A DNA stretch of 6,006 nucleotides from assembly GCA_029051965.1 (NCBI GenBank), contig JAIDJZ010000374.1, positions 1-6,006 of the forward strand, given 5' to 3'. This stretch comes from Paramuribaculum sp. (lineage in GTDB: Bacteria; Bacteroidota; Bacteroidia; Bacteroidales; Muribaculaceae). Of this stretch, positions 1-6,006 are shown piece after piece; position 1 is the first letter of the stretch, and the number at the start of each line of letters is the position of its first letter. Both the position numbers and the translations under genes were made by a program. The notes under the pieces were generated by a model. The model was not told the origin of the DNA. It did not search any database and saw nothing but the letters and a program-made list of their open reading frames with translations.

Positions 1-2
1 CG

Positions 3-29
3 GCAGAAAAGAAGCAGCAGATTGTATAA
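3..29 (+). other. Possible last codons of an upstream gene
   Basis: Reading in the third frame from the window edge gives a short hydrophilic tail, AEKKQQIV, followed by TAA at 27-29. A charged, Gln/Lys-rich ending is plausible for a C-terminus, and a gene ending here would leave a normal 73-base gap to the next start. The other two forward frames are also open over this short stretch: the first to 81 and the second to 58. The choice of frame is therefore a guess and no function can be given. Confidence 0.22.
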
Positions 30-55
30 AAGATTTTCGTTCACTTACTATCGTT

Positions 56-63
56 TAAATTTG
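56..63 (+). promoter_or_regulatory. Candidate Bacteroidota -7 element for the MATE gene
   Basis: TAAATTTG matches the Bacteroidota housekeeping -7 consensus TAnnTTTG at every fixed position. It would start transcription near base 70, giving a leader of roughly 33 bases before the ATG at 103. The -33 side is weak: a TTTT run at 34-37 is the nearest T-rich match, at a spacing of 18, and no clear TTTG occurs at 19-21. The element lies inside a 14-base near-palindrome (53-66, one mismatched pair), which may reflect a regulator site or just the self-complementary nature of AAATTT. Confidence 0.45.
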
Positions 64-102
64 AACTCTTACTTATATTAAAACAACAATCACTTTTTTC
101 AA

Positions 103-1473
103 ATGAACGAGAAAAACGTACAGGGCAACCTCCAGATCCTCGCAACAGGCAGCATCGCGAAACTGCTTTGGGACTACAGCCTCCCCGCCGTCGTCGGGAT
201 GCTCGTCATGTCGCTGTATAATGTCATCGACCGCATCTTCATCGGCCAGGGCGTCGGACCAGATGCGATCGCCGGACTCGCCATAACATTCCCCGTCATG
301 AACGTCTCCGCCGCCCTCGGCGTACTGATCGGCGCCGGAGCAAGCGCGAGGGTCTCGATAATGCTCGGAGCAAAAAACCAGCGCGGAGCCGAAATGGTCC
401 TCGGCAATTCATTCGTGCTGATCCTCATAAACGCCACCCTCTATCTGACAGCATTTGGAATATACCTCGATGACATCCTGCGGCTTTTCGGAGCAAGCGC
501 AGCCACACTCCCCTACGCACGCGATTTCATGACCTGGATAATGCCCGGCATGCTCGTGATGAACATCGGATTCACCCTCAACAACGTGATGCGCTCGTCA
601 GGCTACCCCGTCAAAGCGATGACATCAATGTTTCTCGGCGCAGGCATCAACCTCATCCTCGACCCGATTTTCATCTTCGGCTTCGGATGGGGCATCAAGG
701 GAGCCGCCATCGCAACCGACATCGCAATGGGCATCTTCGCCGCAAGAGTGCTCTACCACTTCTGCCAGAAAAAAACGACACTGCGCTTCACACGCGGTTC
801 CTACAGACTCCACTCGAAAACCGTCCTGGGGATCATCGGAATCGGCGCAGCACCCTCGCTCGTCAACCTCGCATCATGCTTCATCAACGTGATCATCAAC
901 AAAAACCTCTACACCTACGGCGGCGACAACGCCGTGGCCGCCGCCGGAATCTTTGTGACCTTCACATCGCTCCTGACAATGGTCGTCGTCGGCATATGCC
1001 AGGGCATGCAGCCAATCATCGGCTACAACTACGGCGCCGGACTGATCGGCCGCCTGCGACGCACCTACTCCCTTGCCGTCGTATGGAGCACAGCCATCGT
1101 CATACTCGGAACCGTCATCGGACTCACATGCCCGTCGCTGATCGCCCGCGCCTTCACTTCCGATCCGACTCTCATAGCGACAACCGACCGCGCACTGACC
1201 CTGTCGATGGTAATGTTCTGGGTCGTCGGCTTTCAGATCGTCTCGACCACATTCTTCCAGAGCATCGGAAAAATCTGGAAATCGATATTCCTGAGCCTAT
1301 CGCGACAGGTCATCTTCCTGATCCCACTGCTCATCCTGCTCCCCTCCCGCTTCGGACTCGACGGCATCTGGAGCTCTTTTCCGCTCAGCGACACATGCGC
1401 CACAATCGTGACCCTCTCAATGATAGCCTGGCAAATGAAAGCGATTTCGCGCGAATCCGCACTTCATCATTAA
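103..1473 (+). CDS. MATE-family multidrug/metabolite exporter (MepA-like), 456 aa
   Basis: This is a complete polytopic inner-membrane protein of about 12 hydrophobic segments in two lobes (roughly residues 20-220 and 235-450), the usual MATE size and architecture. MATE proteins export cationic drugs or metabolites in exchange for Na+ or H+. Supporting signatures are the first-helix motif SLYNVIDRIFIGQGVG, with Asp43 at the position often involved in cation coupling, then RSSGYP at 164-169, DPIFIFGFGWGIKGAAIAT starting at Asp187, and a second-lobe QPIIGYNYGAG motif. The pattern resembles the MepA/NorM-like branch common in Bacteroidales. ATG at 103 is chosen because it gives a normal short cytoplasmic N-terminus before helix 1. 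There is no Shine-Dalgarno sequence, as is usual in this phylum. The substrate cannot be inferred. The 155-base gap and separate promoter candidate downstream argue against it belonging to the glucan operon. Confidence 0.95.
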   Translation: MNEKNVQGNLQILATGSIAKLLWDYSLPAVVGMLVMSLYNVIDRIFIGQGVGPDAIAGLAITFPVMNVSAALGVLIGAGASARVSIMLGAKNQRGAEMVLGNSFVLILINATLYLTAFGIYLDDILRLFGASAATLPYARDFMTWIMPGMLVMNIGFTLNNVMRSSGYPVKAMTSMFLGAGINLILDPIFIFGFGWGIKGAAIATDIAMGIFAARVLYHFCQKKTTLRFTRGSYRLHSKTVLGIIGIGAAPSLVNLASCFINVIINKNLYTYGGDNAVAAAGIFVTFTSLLTMVVVGICQGMQPIIGYNYGAGLIGRLRRTYSLAVVWSTAIVILGTVIGLTCPSLIARAFTSDPTLIATTDRALTLSMVMFWVVGFQIVSTTFFQSIGKIWKSIFLSLSRQVIFLIPLLILLPSRFGLDGIWSSFPLSDTCATIVTLSMIAWQMKAISRESALHH

Positions 1474-1550
1474 AAAACATAGCTCTACAACATATTTTTA
1501 CCCCTTAAAACCACAATTACCCCGACAAATTGAATTTTACGTCGAAAAAG

Positions 1551-1582
1551 TTTGCATAATCACTAATTTGTAACTATTTTCG
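1551..1582 (+). promoter_or_regulatory. Candidate promoter of the alpha-glucan operon
   Basis: A TTTG at 1551-1554 is followed after exactly 20 bases by TATTTTCG at 1575-1582. This fits the Bacteroidota form TTTG-N19-21-TAnnTTTG with one mismatch in the -7 box. Transcription would start near 1588-1590, about 40 bases before the ATG at 1629. It is the best-spaced pair I found in the 155-base gap. A competing -7-like string, TAATTTG at 1564-1570, is one base too short and lacks a good -33 partner. The -7 box lies inside the inverted repeat at 1564-1596. Confidence 0.5.
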
Positions 1583-1596
1583 CAATAGTCAAATTA
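1564..1596. repeat. Bulged inverted repeat (13 bp) over the operon promoter
   Basis: The outer arms TAATTTG (1564-1570) and CAAATTA (1590-1596) and the inner arms ACTATT (1573-1578) and AATAGT (1584-1589) are perfect reverse complements. Together they form 13 pairs with a 2-base bulge (TA, 1571-1572) and a 5-base loop (TTCGC, 1579-1583). No T-tract follows on either strand, so it does not look like an intrinsic terminator. Its overlap with the candidate -7 box and start site suggests an operator for a dimeric regulator. If transcription starts further upstream, it would instead be a hairpin in the mRNA leader. Confidence 0.55.
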
Positions 1597-1628
1597 AATA
1601 CCCTCTGAAATCCTAAACCAAAATTTAA

Positions 1629-3572
1629 ATGAGTTACCTGAAATTTGATAAAAACCTGATGATTAATCTTGAGCAATCCCTTCTTAAAGAGACGCTCCGG
1701 ACAAATCAGGCAGGCGCTTATCACTGCTCTTCGGTGGTGGATTGCAACACGCGCAAGCAACATGGGCTGCTCGTGATCCCCATCCCCGAATTCAACAACA
1801 GCTGGCATGTCATGCTCTCGTCACTTGACGTTTCGGTAATCCAGCACGGAGCTTCGTTCAACCTCGGCCTCCATCGCTACAACGGCGGAGTCTACAGCCC
1901 CAACGGTCACAAATACATCCGTGAGTATGACTGCGAAAGCGTTCCCAGAACTACTTATCGCGTCGGTGGTGTCATCCTTACAAGAGAAAAAATTTTCATC
2001 TCGAATGAAAACCGAATCTTAATCCGCTACACCCTCCTTGAGGCTCATTCCCCGACAACTCTGCGCTTCCGGCCGATGCTTGCTTTCCGCGAAGTCAACC
2101 AGCTGGTCGTTGCCAACGACGCCCTCAACGGCGAGTGTCCCGCCGTCAACAACGGCATAAGCTGCCGCCTCTATCCCGGCTATCCCGACCTCTACATGCA
2201 GTTCAACCGCAAACCGACATGGGTCAGCGAGCCAAACTGGTACAAAGGATTCGAATACATCAAAGACCTCGAACGCGGCGTGCCCTACACAGAAGACCTC
2301 TGGGTGCCCGGATACTTCGAAATCCCCATCAAAAAAGGAGAATCGATAATCTTCTCCGCCGGCATCTCCGAAGTAAGCCCCCGCTCGCTCTCGAAAATGT
2401 ACGAAAACGAGATCGCGACACGAACCTGCCGCACAAGCTTCTTCAACTGCCTCAAGAACGCAGCAAAGCAGTTCTACCTCCGCGACAAAGACGGAATGTT
2501 CCTGCTCTCCGGCTATCCGTGGGGTAAAATTCTCGCGCGAAACACATTCATGTCCCTCCCCGGAACAACTATCGCAATCGACCACAGAGCCGACTACGAA
2601 GCCATCATGGACACGGCTGCAAAAGCCCTGCAGCACTACATACTGACCGGACAGCCTGATCCCAGAATAAAAGGCATCGACCTGCCCGACATCCCACTCT
2701 GGTGCGTCTGGGCCCTTCAGCAATACGCGAAAGCCTACGGCAACGACGCCGCAAAAGAACGCTACCTCCCGCTCATCGCGGAAATCATGGAATACATCCT
2801 CGACAACCGACATCCAAACCTTCAGGTGCGCCAGGACGGCCTCGTCAACACCAACGGCTCCGACTCCCCGGTATCGTGGATGAACGCCGCTTGGAACGGA
2901 CGCCCCGTAGTCCCGAGAACCGGACTCCTTGTCGAATTCAACGCATTGTGGTATAACGCCCTCGTATTTGCTTCGACCCTTCTGGAAAACGAAACCGACT
3001 ACTCAGCGCTCCGCGAACAGCTCGTGGCTACTGCCGATTCGCTAAAACCGGCATTCGTCAGCACATTCCTCAACGACTACGGCTACCTCTACGACTACGT
3101 CTGCGACAACTACGCCGACCCATCCGTACGTCCCAACATGGCCGTTGCCATCGGACTCGACTATTCGCCGCTCGACCGTCAGCAGAGAAAAGGCGTCCTC
3201 GACGTGATCACTCGCGAGCTTCTAACTCCAAAAGGACTCCGCACCCTGTCGCCGAAAAGCTTCGGCTACCGCCCGTTCTATCTCGGCTCGCCCGAAGAAC
3301 GCGAAATGGCACTCCACAACGGTCCCGCCCGTCCGTGGCTCTTCAGCTTCTATGCCGAAGCATACCTGCGCGTTTTCGGCCACAGCGGAGCAAGCTACAT
3401 CGACCGCATGCTGATCGGCTACGAAGACGAAATGTCTAACGGATGCATCGGTTCGCTCTCGCAGCTCTACGACGGAAACCCGCCATTCGGAGGCCGAGGC
3501 GCCATCAGCCATGCCACAAACGTGGCAGGCATCCTGCGCACCATTACGACCCTCAAGAAATTCACCATCTGA
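1629..3572 (+). CDS. Glycogen debranching enzyme homologue (GH133/GDE type) with substituted catalytic residues, 647 aa
   Basis: The product matches the two-domain bacterial/archaeal debranching enzyme layout and length. The N-terminal beta-rich domain (about residues 20-250) carries CNTRKQHGLLV at 39-49. The C-terminal (alpha/alpha)6 amylo-alpha-1,6-glucosidase domain (about 290-645) carries GYPWGKILARNTF (295-307), SWMNAAWNGRPVVPRTG (416-432), VEFNALWYNAL, LLTPKGLRTLSP and SLSQLYDGNPP (609-619). Family members hydrolyse alpha-1,6 branch stubs in cytoplasmic glycogen. As I recall the consensus, active proteins read RDT, WMD and SEIFDG at three of these motifs. Here they are RNT (Asn305), WMN (Asn419) and SQLYDG (Gln612), so the expected acid and base carboxylates are both amides. 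HQGTVW is also changed, to HNGPAR (563-568). Hydrolysis is therefore doubtful, while glucan binding remains plausible. It leads a three-gene operon, 32 bases ahead of the GT4 gene. ATG 1629 starts an N-terminus I recall from Bacteroides homologues; there is no Shine-Dalgarno sequence and no signal peptide. Confidence 0.92.
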   Translation: MSYLKFDKNLMINLEQSLLKETLRTNQAGAYHCSSVVDCNTRKQHGLLVIPIPEFNNSWHVMLSSLDVSVIQHGASFNLGLHRYNGGVYSPNGHKYIREYDCESVPRTTYRVGGVILTREKIFISNENRILIRYTLLEAHSPTTLRFRPMLAFREVNQLVVANDALNGECPAVNNGISCRLYPGYPDLYMQFNRKPTWVSEPNWYKGFEYIKDLERGVPYTEDLWVPGYFEIPIKKGESIIFSAGISEVSPRSLSKMYENEIATRTCRTSFFNCLKNAAKQFYLRDKDGMFLLSGYPWGKILARNTFMSLPGTTIAIDHRADYEAIMDTAAKALQHYILTGQPDPRIKGIDLPDIPLWCVWALQQYAKAYGNDAAKERYLPLIAEIMEYILDNRHPNLQVRQDGLVNTNGSDSPVSWMNAAWNGRPVVPRTGLLVEFNALWYNALVFASTLLENETDYSALREQLVATADSLKPAFVSTFLNDYGYLYDYVCDNYADPSVRPNMAVAIGLDYSPLDRQQRKGVLDVITRELLTPKGLRTLSPKSFGYRPFYLGSPEEREMALHNGPARPWLFSFYAEAYLRVFGHSGASYIDRMLIGYEDEMSNGCIGSLSQLYDGNPPFGGRGAISHATNVAGILRTITTLKKFTI

Positions 3573-3604
3573 CCCACCTCATTTAATCTTAAAAACATCG
3601 CAAC

Positions 3605-4867
3605 ATGAAAGCTTTAATGTTCGGGTGGGAATTTCCACCTCATATCCTTGGCGGACTCGGCACTGCAAGCTACGGCCTGACAAAAGGCATGTGGGAATGC
3701 GGGGACATGGAGATCGACTTCGTTATCCCCCGACCCTGGGGCGACGAAGAGCGCTCGTTCGCAAACATTATCGGCGCTTCACAGGTGCCGGTGGCCTGGC
3801 GTGACGTCAGCCGCGAATATGTCGAAAAACGAATCGGAAACGTCATGAACCCCGACCTCTACTTCGACCTTCGCAGCCACATCTACGCCGACTTCAACTA
3901 CCTCCACACTAACGACCTCGGTTGCATTGAATTCTCCGGACGCTACCCCGACAACCTCCTCGAAGAGATCAACAACTATTCGATCTGCGCCGGAGTAATC
4001 GCACGCACACTGACGTTCGACGTAATCCATTCCCACGACTGGCTTACATACCCCGCCGGAATACACGCAAAGAAAATCACCGGCAAACCACTCGTAATCC
4101 ACGTCCATGCGACCGACTTCGACCGCTCCCGCGGAAAAGTCAACCCGACAGTTTTCGGAATCGAGCTCGACGGAATGCACAACGCCGACCACATTATAAC
4201 AGTCAGCAACCTCACCCGACAGACCGTAATCGAAAAATACGGCATCGACCCGGCGAAAGTGACAACTGTCCACAACGCCGTAACCCCGCTCAGCGAAGAA
4301 CTCCTGAACGTGGAAGCCCAGAAACCGAAAGAAAAAGTCGTGACATTCCTCGGACGAATCACAATGCAGAAAGGTCCGGAATACTTCGTTGAGGCTGCTG
4401 CAAAAGTCCTCAAGAACAACCACAATGTCCGCTTCGTAATGGCGGGTTCCGGCGACATGATGGACAAAATGATCCACCTCGCCGCCGAACGCGGCATCGC
4501 CGACCGATTCCACTTCCCCGGCTTCCAGAAAGGCAAACAGGTCTATGAAATGCTCAAGGCCTCCGACGTCTACATCATGCCCTCCGTTTCCGAACCCTTC
4601 GGAATCTCTCCGCTCGAAGCCATGCAGATGGGAGTTCCCTCGATCATCTCAAAACAGAGCGGATGCGCCGAGATTCTCAGCAACGTCATCAAGACCGACT
4701 ACTGGGACATCGACGCAATGGCCGACGCTATAAACTCGATCGTAACATATCCGGCAATGTACAACCAACTTCGTGAGGACGGTCTCAACGAAGTCAACCA
4801 GATCACATGGGACAAAGTTGGTGCGAAAGTAATCGACATCTACAACAAAGTCATCAACAAGAATTAA
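3605..4867 (+). CDS. GT4-family glycosyltransferase, glycogen synthase-like, 420 aa
   Basis: This is a complete two-Rossmann-domain (GT-B) retaining glycosyltransferase, predicted cytoplasmic. The N-domain has WEFPPHILGGLGTASYGL (8-25), with the glycine loop (Gly16-Gly19) seen in glycogen and starch synthases. HSHDW follows at 142-146 and HATDFDRSRG at 168-177, where His168 sits near the donor site. The C-domain has GRITMQKG at 250-257, with Arg251 and Lys256 as expected phosphate-contacting residues, and the EPFGISPLE motif (Glu330 to Glu338, E-x7-E) that grips the sugar nucleotide. All expected donor-site residues are present, so it should be active. Its placement between debranching-like and amylase-like genes points to alpha-1,4-glucan synthesis from ADP- or UDP-glucose. 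The donor and exact product are inferred. At 420 aa it is shorter than GT5 GlgA (about 480) and closer to GT4 enzymes such as maltose-1-phosphate synthase, which is the main alternative. There is no terminator before the next gene, 40 bases on. Confidence 0.9.
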   Translation: MKALMFGWEFPPHILGGLGTASYGLTKGMWECGDMEIDFVIPRPWGDEERSFANIIGASQVPVAWRDVSREYVEKRIGNVMNPDLYFDLRSHIYADFNYLHTNDLGCIEFSGRYPDNLLEEINNYSICAGVIARTLTFDVIHSHDWLTYPAGIHAKKITGKPLVIHVHATDFDRSRGKVNPTVFGIELDGMHNADHIITVSNLTRQTVIEKYGIDPAKVTTVHNAVTPLSEELLNVEAQKPKEKVVTFLGRITMQKGPEYFVEAAAKVLKNNHNVRFVMAGSGDMMDKMIHLAAERGIADRFHFPGFQKGKQVYEMLKASDVYIMPSVSEPFGISPLEAMQMGVPSIISKQSGCAEILSNVIKTDYWDIDAMADAINSIVTYPAMYNQLREDGLNEVNQITWDKVGAKVIDIYNKVINKN

Positions 4868-4907
4868 CCACATCTCCTCGCATCTCAACCAATAATAAAT
4901 CAAACTC

Positions 4908-6006
4908 ATGAAAGCAATCTGTTTTTATTTCCAGATACATCAGCCATTCCGTCTGAAACGCTATCGTTTCTTCGACATCGGCAACGACCACTACTACTAC
5001 GACGATTTCGCCAACGACGACATCCTCACCCGCATAGCTCAGCGCAGCTACATCCCTGCCGCCGAAACACTTCTCCACATGCTCGAGACCTATCCCAACT
5101 TCCGTTGCGCGTTCTCGATCTCCGGAGTCGCACTCGAACAGCTTGAGCAATACGTTCCCGAATTCATCGACATCATGAAGAAACTGATCGCGACAGGTCG
5201 CGTCGAAATCCTCGGCGAAACCTACGCCCACTCCCTTTCTTCACTCATCGATCCGGAAGAATTCGCTAATCAGGTACGCGTCCACGACGAAAAAATAATG
5301 TCGCTCTTCGGAGTCAAACCGAAAGTGCTCCGCAACACCGAGCTGATCTATTGCGACGAAATGGCTCCGCAGATCCTCGAACTCGGCTACAAAGGCGTCA
5401 TCACCGAAGGTGCAAAACACATCCTCGGATGGAAATCGCCCAACTACCTCTACTGCGCTGCAAGCGCTCCCAAGCTGAAAATACTGCTCCGCAACGCAAA
5501 ACTCTCTGACGACATTTCTCGTCGATTCAGCAACTCTGACTGGGAAGCCTACCCCCTGACTGCCGACAAATACATCGACTGGATCGCATCAACACCTCAG
5601 GAAGAGCAGATCATCAACCTCTTCATGAACCTCGAGACATTCGGAGAATTCCATCCGCGCGAAACAGGTATCTTCCAGTTCCTCGAAGCTCTCCCCTACT
5701 TCGCTCAGGACCGCGGCATTGAATTCGTCACCCCGACCGATGCCGTATCAAAACTCAAGCCCGTCGGCGAACTCTCCGTTCTCCACCCCATCTCCTGGGC
5801 CGACGAAGCTCGCGACACATCCGCATGGCTCGGAAACAAACTTCAGGACGAAGCATTCCAGAAACTCTACTCTGTCGCCGAACGCGTTCGCCTTTGCGAA
5901 GACCGACGTCTGAAACAGGACTGGTACTATCTCCAGGGAGCCGACCACCTCATCTACATGGCGACAAAACACCTCGCCGACGGCGCCGCAACCACGACAT
6001 TCTCTA
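4908..6006 (+). CDS. GH57 alpha-amylase-like protein, 3' end outside the window (366 codons seen)
   Basis: The frame is open from ATG 4908 to the window edge. My estimate is that roughly 100 residues are missing, since Bacteroidales relatives are about 460 aa. All five GH57 conserved regions can be found: 1, IHQP (His11 to Pro13); 2, GRVEILGE (97-104); 3, RNTELIY, with nucleophile Glu145; 4, FMNLETFGEFH (239-249); 5, SWADEARDTSAWLGN (296-310). A helical C-terminal part begins with QDWYYLQGADHLIYM. GH57 enzymes cleave or transfer alpha-1,4-glucan chains with a Glu nucleophile and an Asp acid/base. Region 4 normally reads D-Y/W-E-T-F-G, but here the Asp is Asn241. The family is known to contain amylase-like homologues lacking one or both catalytic residues, and this looks like one. 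There is no signal peptide, so it would act on intracellular glucan. It is the third gene of the operon. There is no Shine-Dalgarno sequence; the leader before the start is A-rich. Confidence 0.9.
   Translation, partial: MKAICFYFQIHQPFRLKRYRFFDIGNDHYYYDDFANDDILTRIAQRSYIPAAETLLHMLETYPNFRCAFSISGVALEQLEQYVPEFIDIMKKLIATGRVEILGETYAHSLSSLIDPEEFANQVRVHDEKIMSLFGVKPKVLRNTELIYCDEMAPQILELGYKGVITEGAKHILGWKSPNYLYCAASAPKLKILLRNAKLSDDISRRFSNSDWEAYPLTADKYIDWIASTPQEEQIINLFMNLETFGEFHPRETGIFQFLEALPYFAQDRGIEFVTPTDAVSKLKPVGELSVLHPISWADEARDTSAWLGNKLQDEAFQKLYSVAERVRLCEDRRLKQDWYYLQGADHLIYMATKHLADGAATTTFS

Noticed and set aside
687..1508. Long second forward frame (273 codons) inside the MATE gene
   Set aside because: Its translation is full of Arg, His and Pro with no membrane or domain pattern. 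It is the out-of-frame reading of C-ending codons, while the MATE frame shows clear family motifs throughout.
1523..1544. CGAC...GTCG pairing after the MATE gene, considered as a terminator
   Set aside because: The stem is only 4 bp with a long loop and is followed by A residues, not a T-tract. No convincing terminator is visible after the MATE gene.
2019..2813. Antisense frame of 264 codons opposite the debranching homologue
   Set aside because: GC-rich third positions suppress stops on the opposite strand. The product is Val/Glu-rich low-information sequence with no promoter or recognisable motif.
1629..3572. Asn/Gln substitutions considered as sequencing errors
   Set aside because: Four independent single-base errors, all hitting expected catalytic or active-site acids in two genes and all giving isosteric amides, are improbable. 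Both frames are intact.
3779..4513. Antisense frames of 244 and 186 codons opposite the GT4 gene
   Set aside because: These are two overlapping antisense frames in a gene whose sense frame has all GT4 motifs. They arise from codon bias and do not look like genes.
5189..5202. CGCGAC-AG-GTCGCG inverted repeat in the GH57 gene
   Set aside because: It has 6-bp arms in GC-rich coding DNA and encodes the conserved region leading into GRVEI. It is best explained by codon choice; the 2-base loop is too short for a stable RNA hairpin.
4854..5231. Antisense frame of 125 codons across the GT4/GH57 junction
   Set aside because: The sense strand carries the GH57 start and its HQP and GRVEI regions. The antisense product is a Val/Asp-rich shadow.
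1..6006. Search for CRISPR arrays, tRNA/rRNA genes, insertion sequences and phage or defence genes
   Set aside because: No regularly spaced repeats, cloverleaf-like segments, transposase motifs or terminal repeats were seen by eye. The window is almost fully explained by four metabolic/transport genes.

Overview
The window looks like a chromosomal piece of a Bacteroidales gut-type bacterium, possibly Muribaculaceae or a relative. Coding DNA is GC-rich with a strong preference for C-ending codons, and the short intergenic gaps are AT-rich. No start codon has a Shine-Dalgarno sequence. The promoter-like sites fit the Bacteroidota pattern (TTTG, about 20 bases, TAnnTTTG). The protein set also fits: I recall the combination of debranching-enzyme-like protein, GT4 glycosyltransferase and GH57 amylase-like protein from Bacteroides and Prevotella. 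The genus cannot be fixed from this sequence.

Layout, all genes on the + strand. 1-102 is a leader that may hold the last codons of an upstream gene and carries a good -7 element. 103-1473 encodes a complete MATE-family membrane exporter. 1474-1628 is an AT-rich gap with a promoter candidate and a 13-bp bulged inverted repeat. 1629-3572 encodes a GH133-type glycogen debranching enzyme homologue. 3605-4867 encodes a GT4 glycosyltransferase resembling glycogen synthase. 4908-6006 encodes a GH57 alpha-amylase-like protein that runs off the window. The last three genes are separated by 32 and 40 bases with no terminator, so they are very probably one alpha-glucan (storage glycogen) operon. All three products are predicted cytoplasmic, since none has a signal peptide. 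The MATE gene appears to be a separate unit.

The most notable point is in the two glycoside-hydrolase homologues. Positions where I expect catalytic carboxylates carry the matching amides. In the GH133 protein the expected acid Asp is Asn419, the expected base Glu is Gln612, and the Asp of the usual 'RDT' motif is Asn305. In the GH57 protein the nucleophile Glu145 is present but the expected acid/base Asp is Asn241. The GT4 protein, in contrast, keeps its expected donor-site residues. This suggests a synthase flanked by two proteins that bind alpha-glucan but may not hydrolyse it in the usual way. The family consensus used here is from memory and was not aligned computationally.
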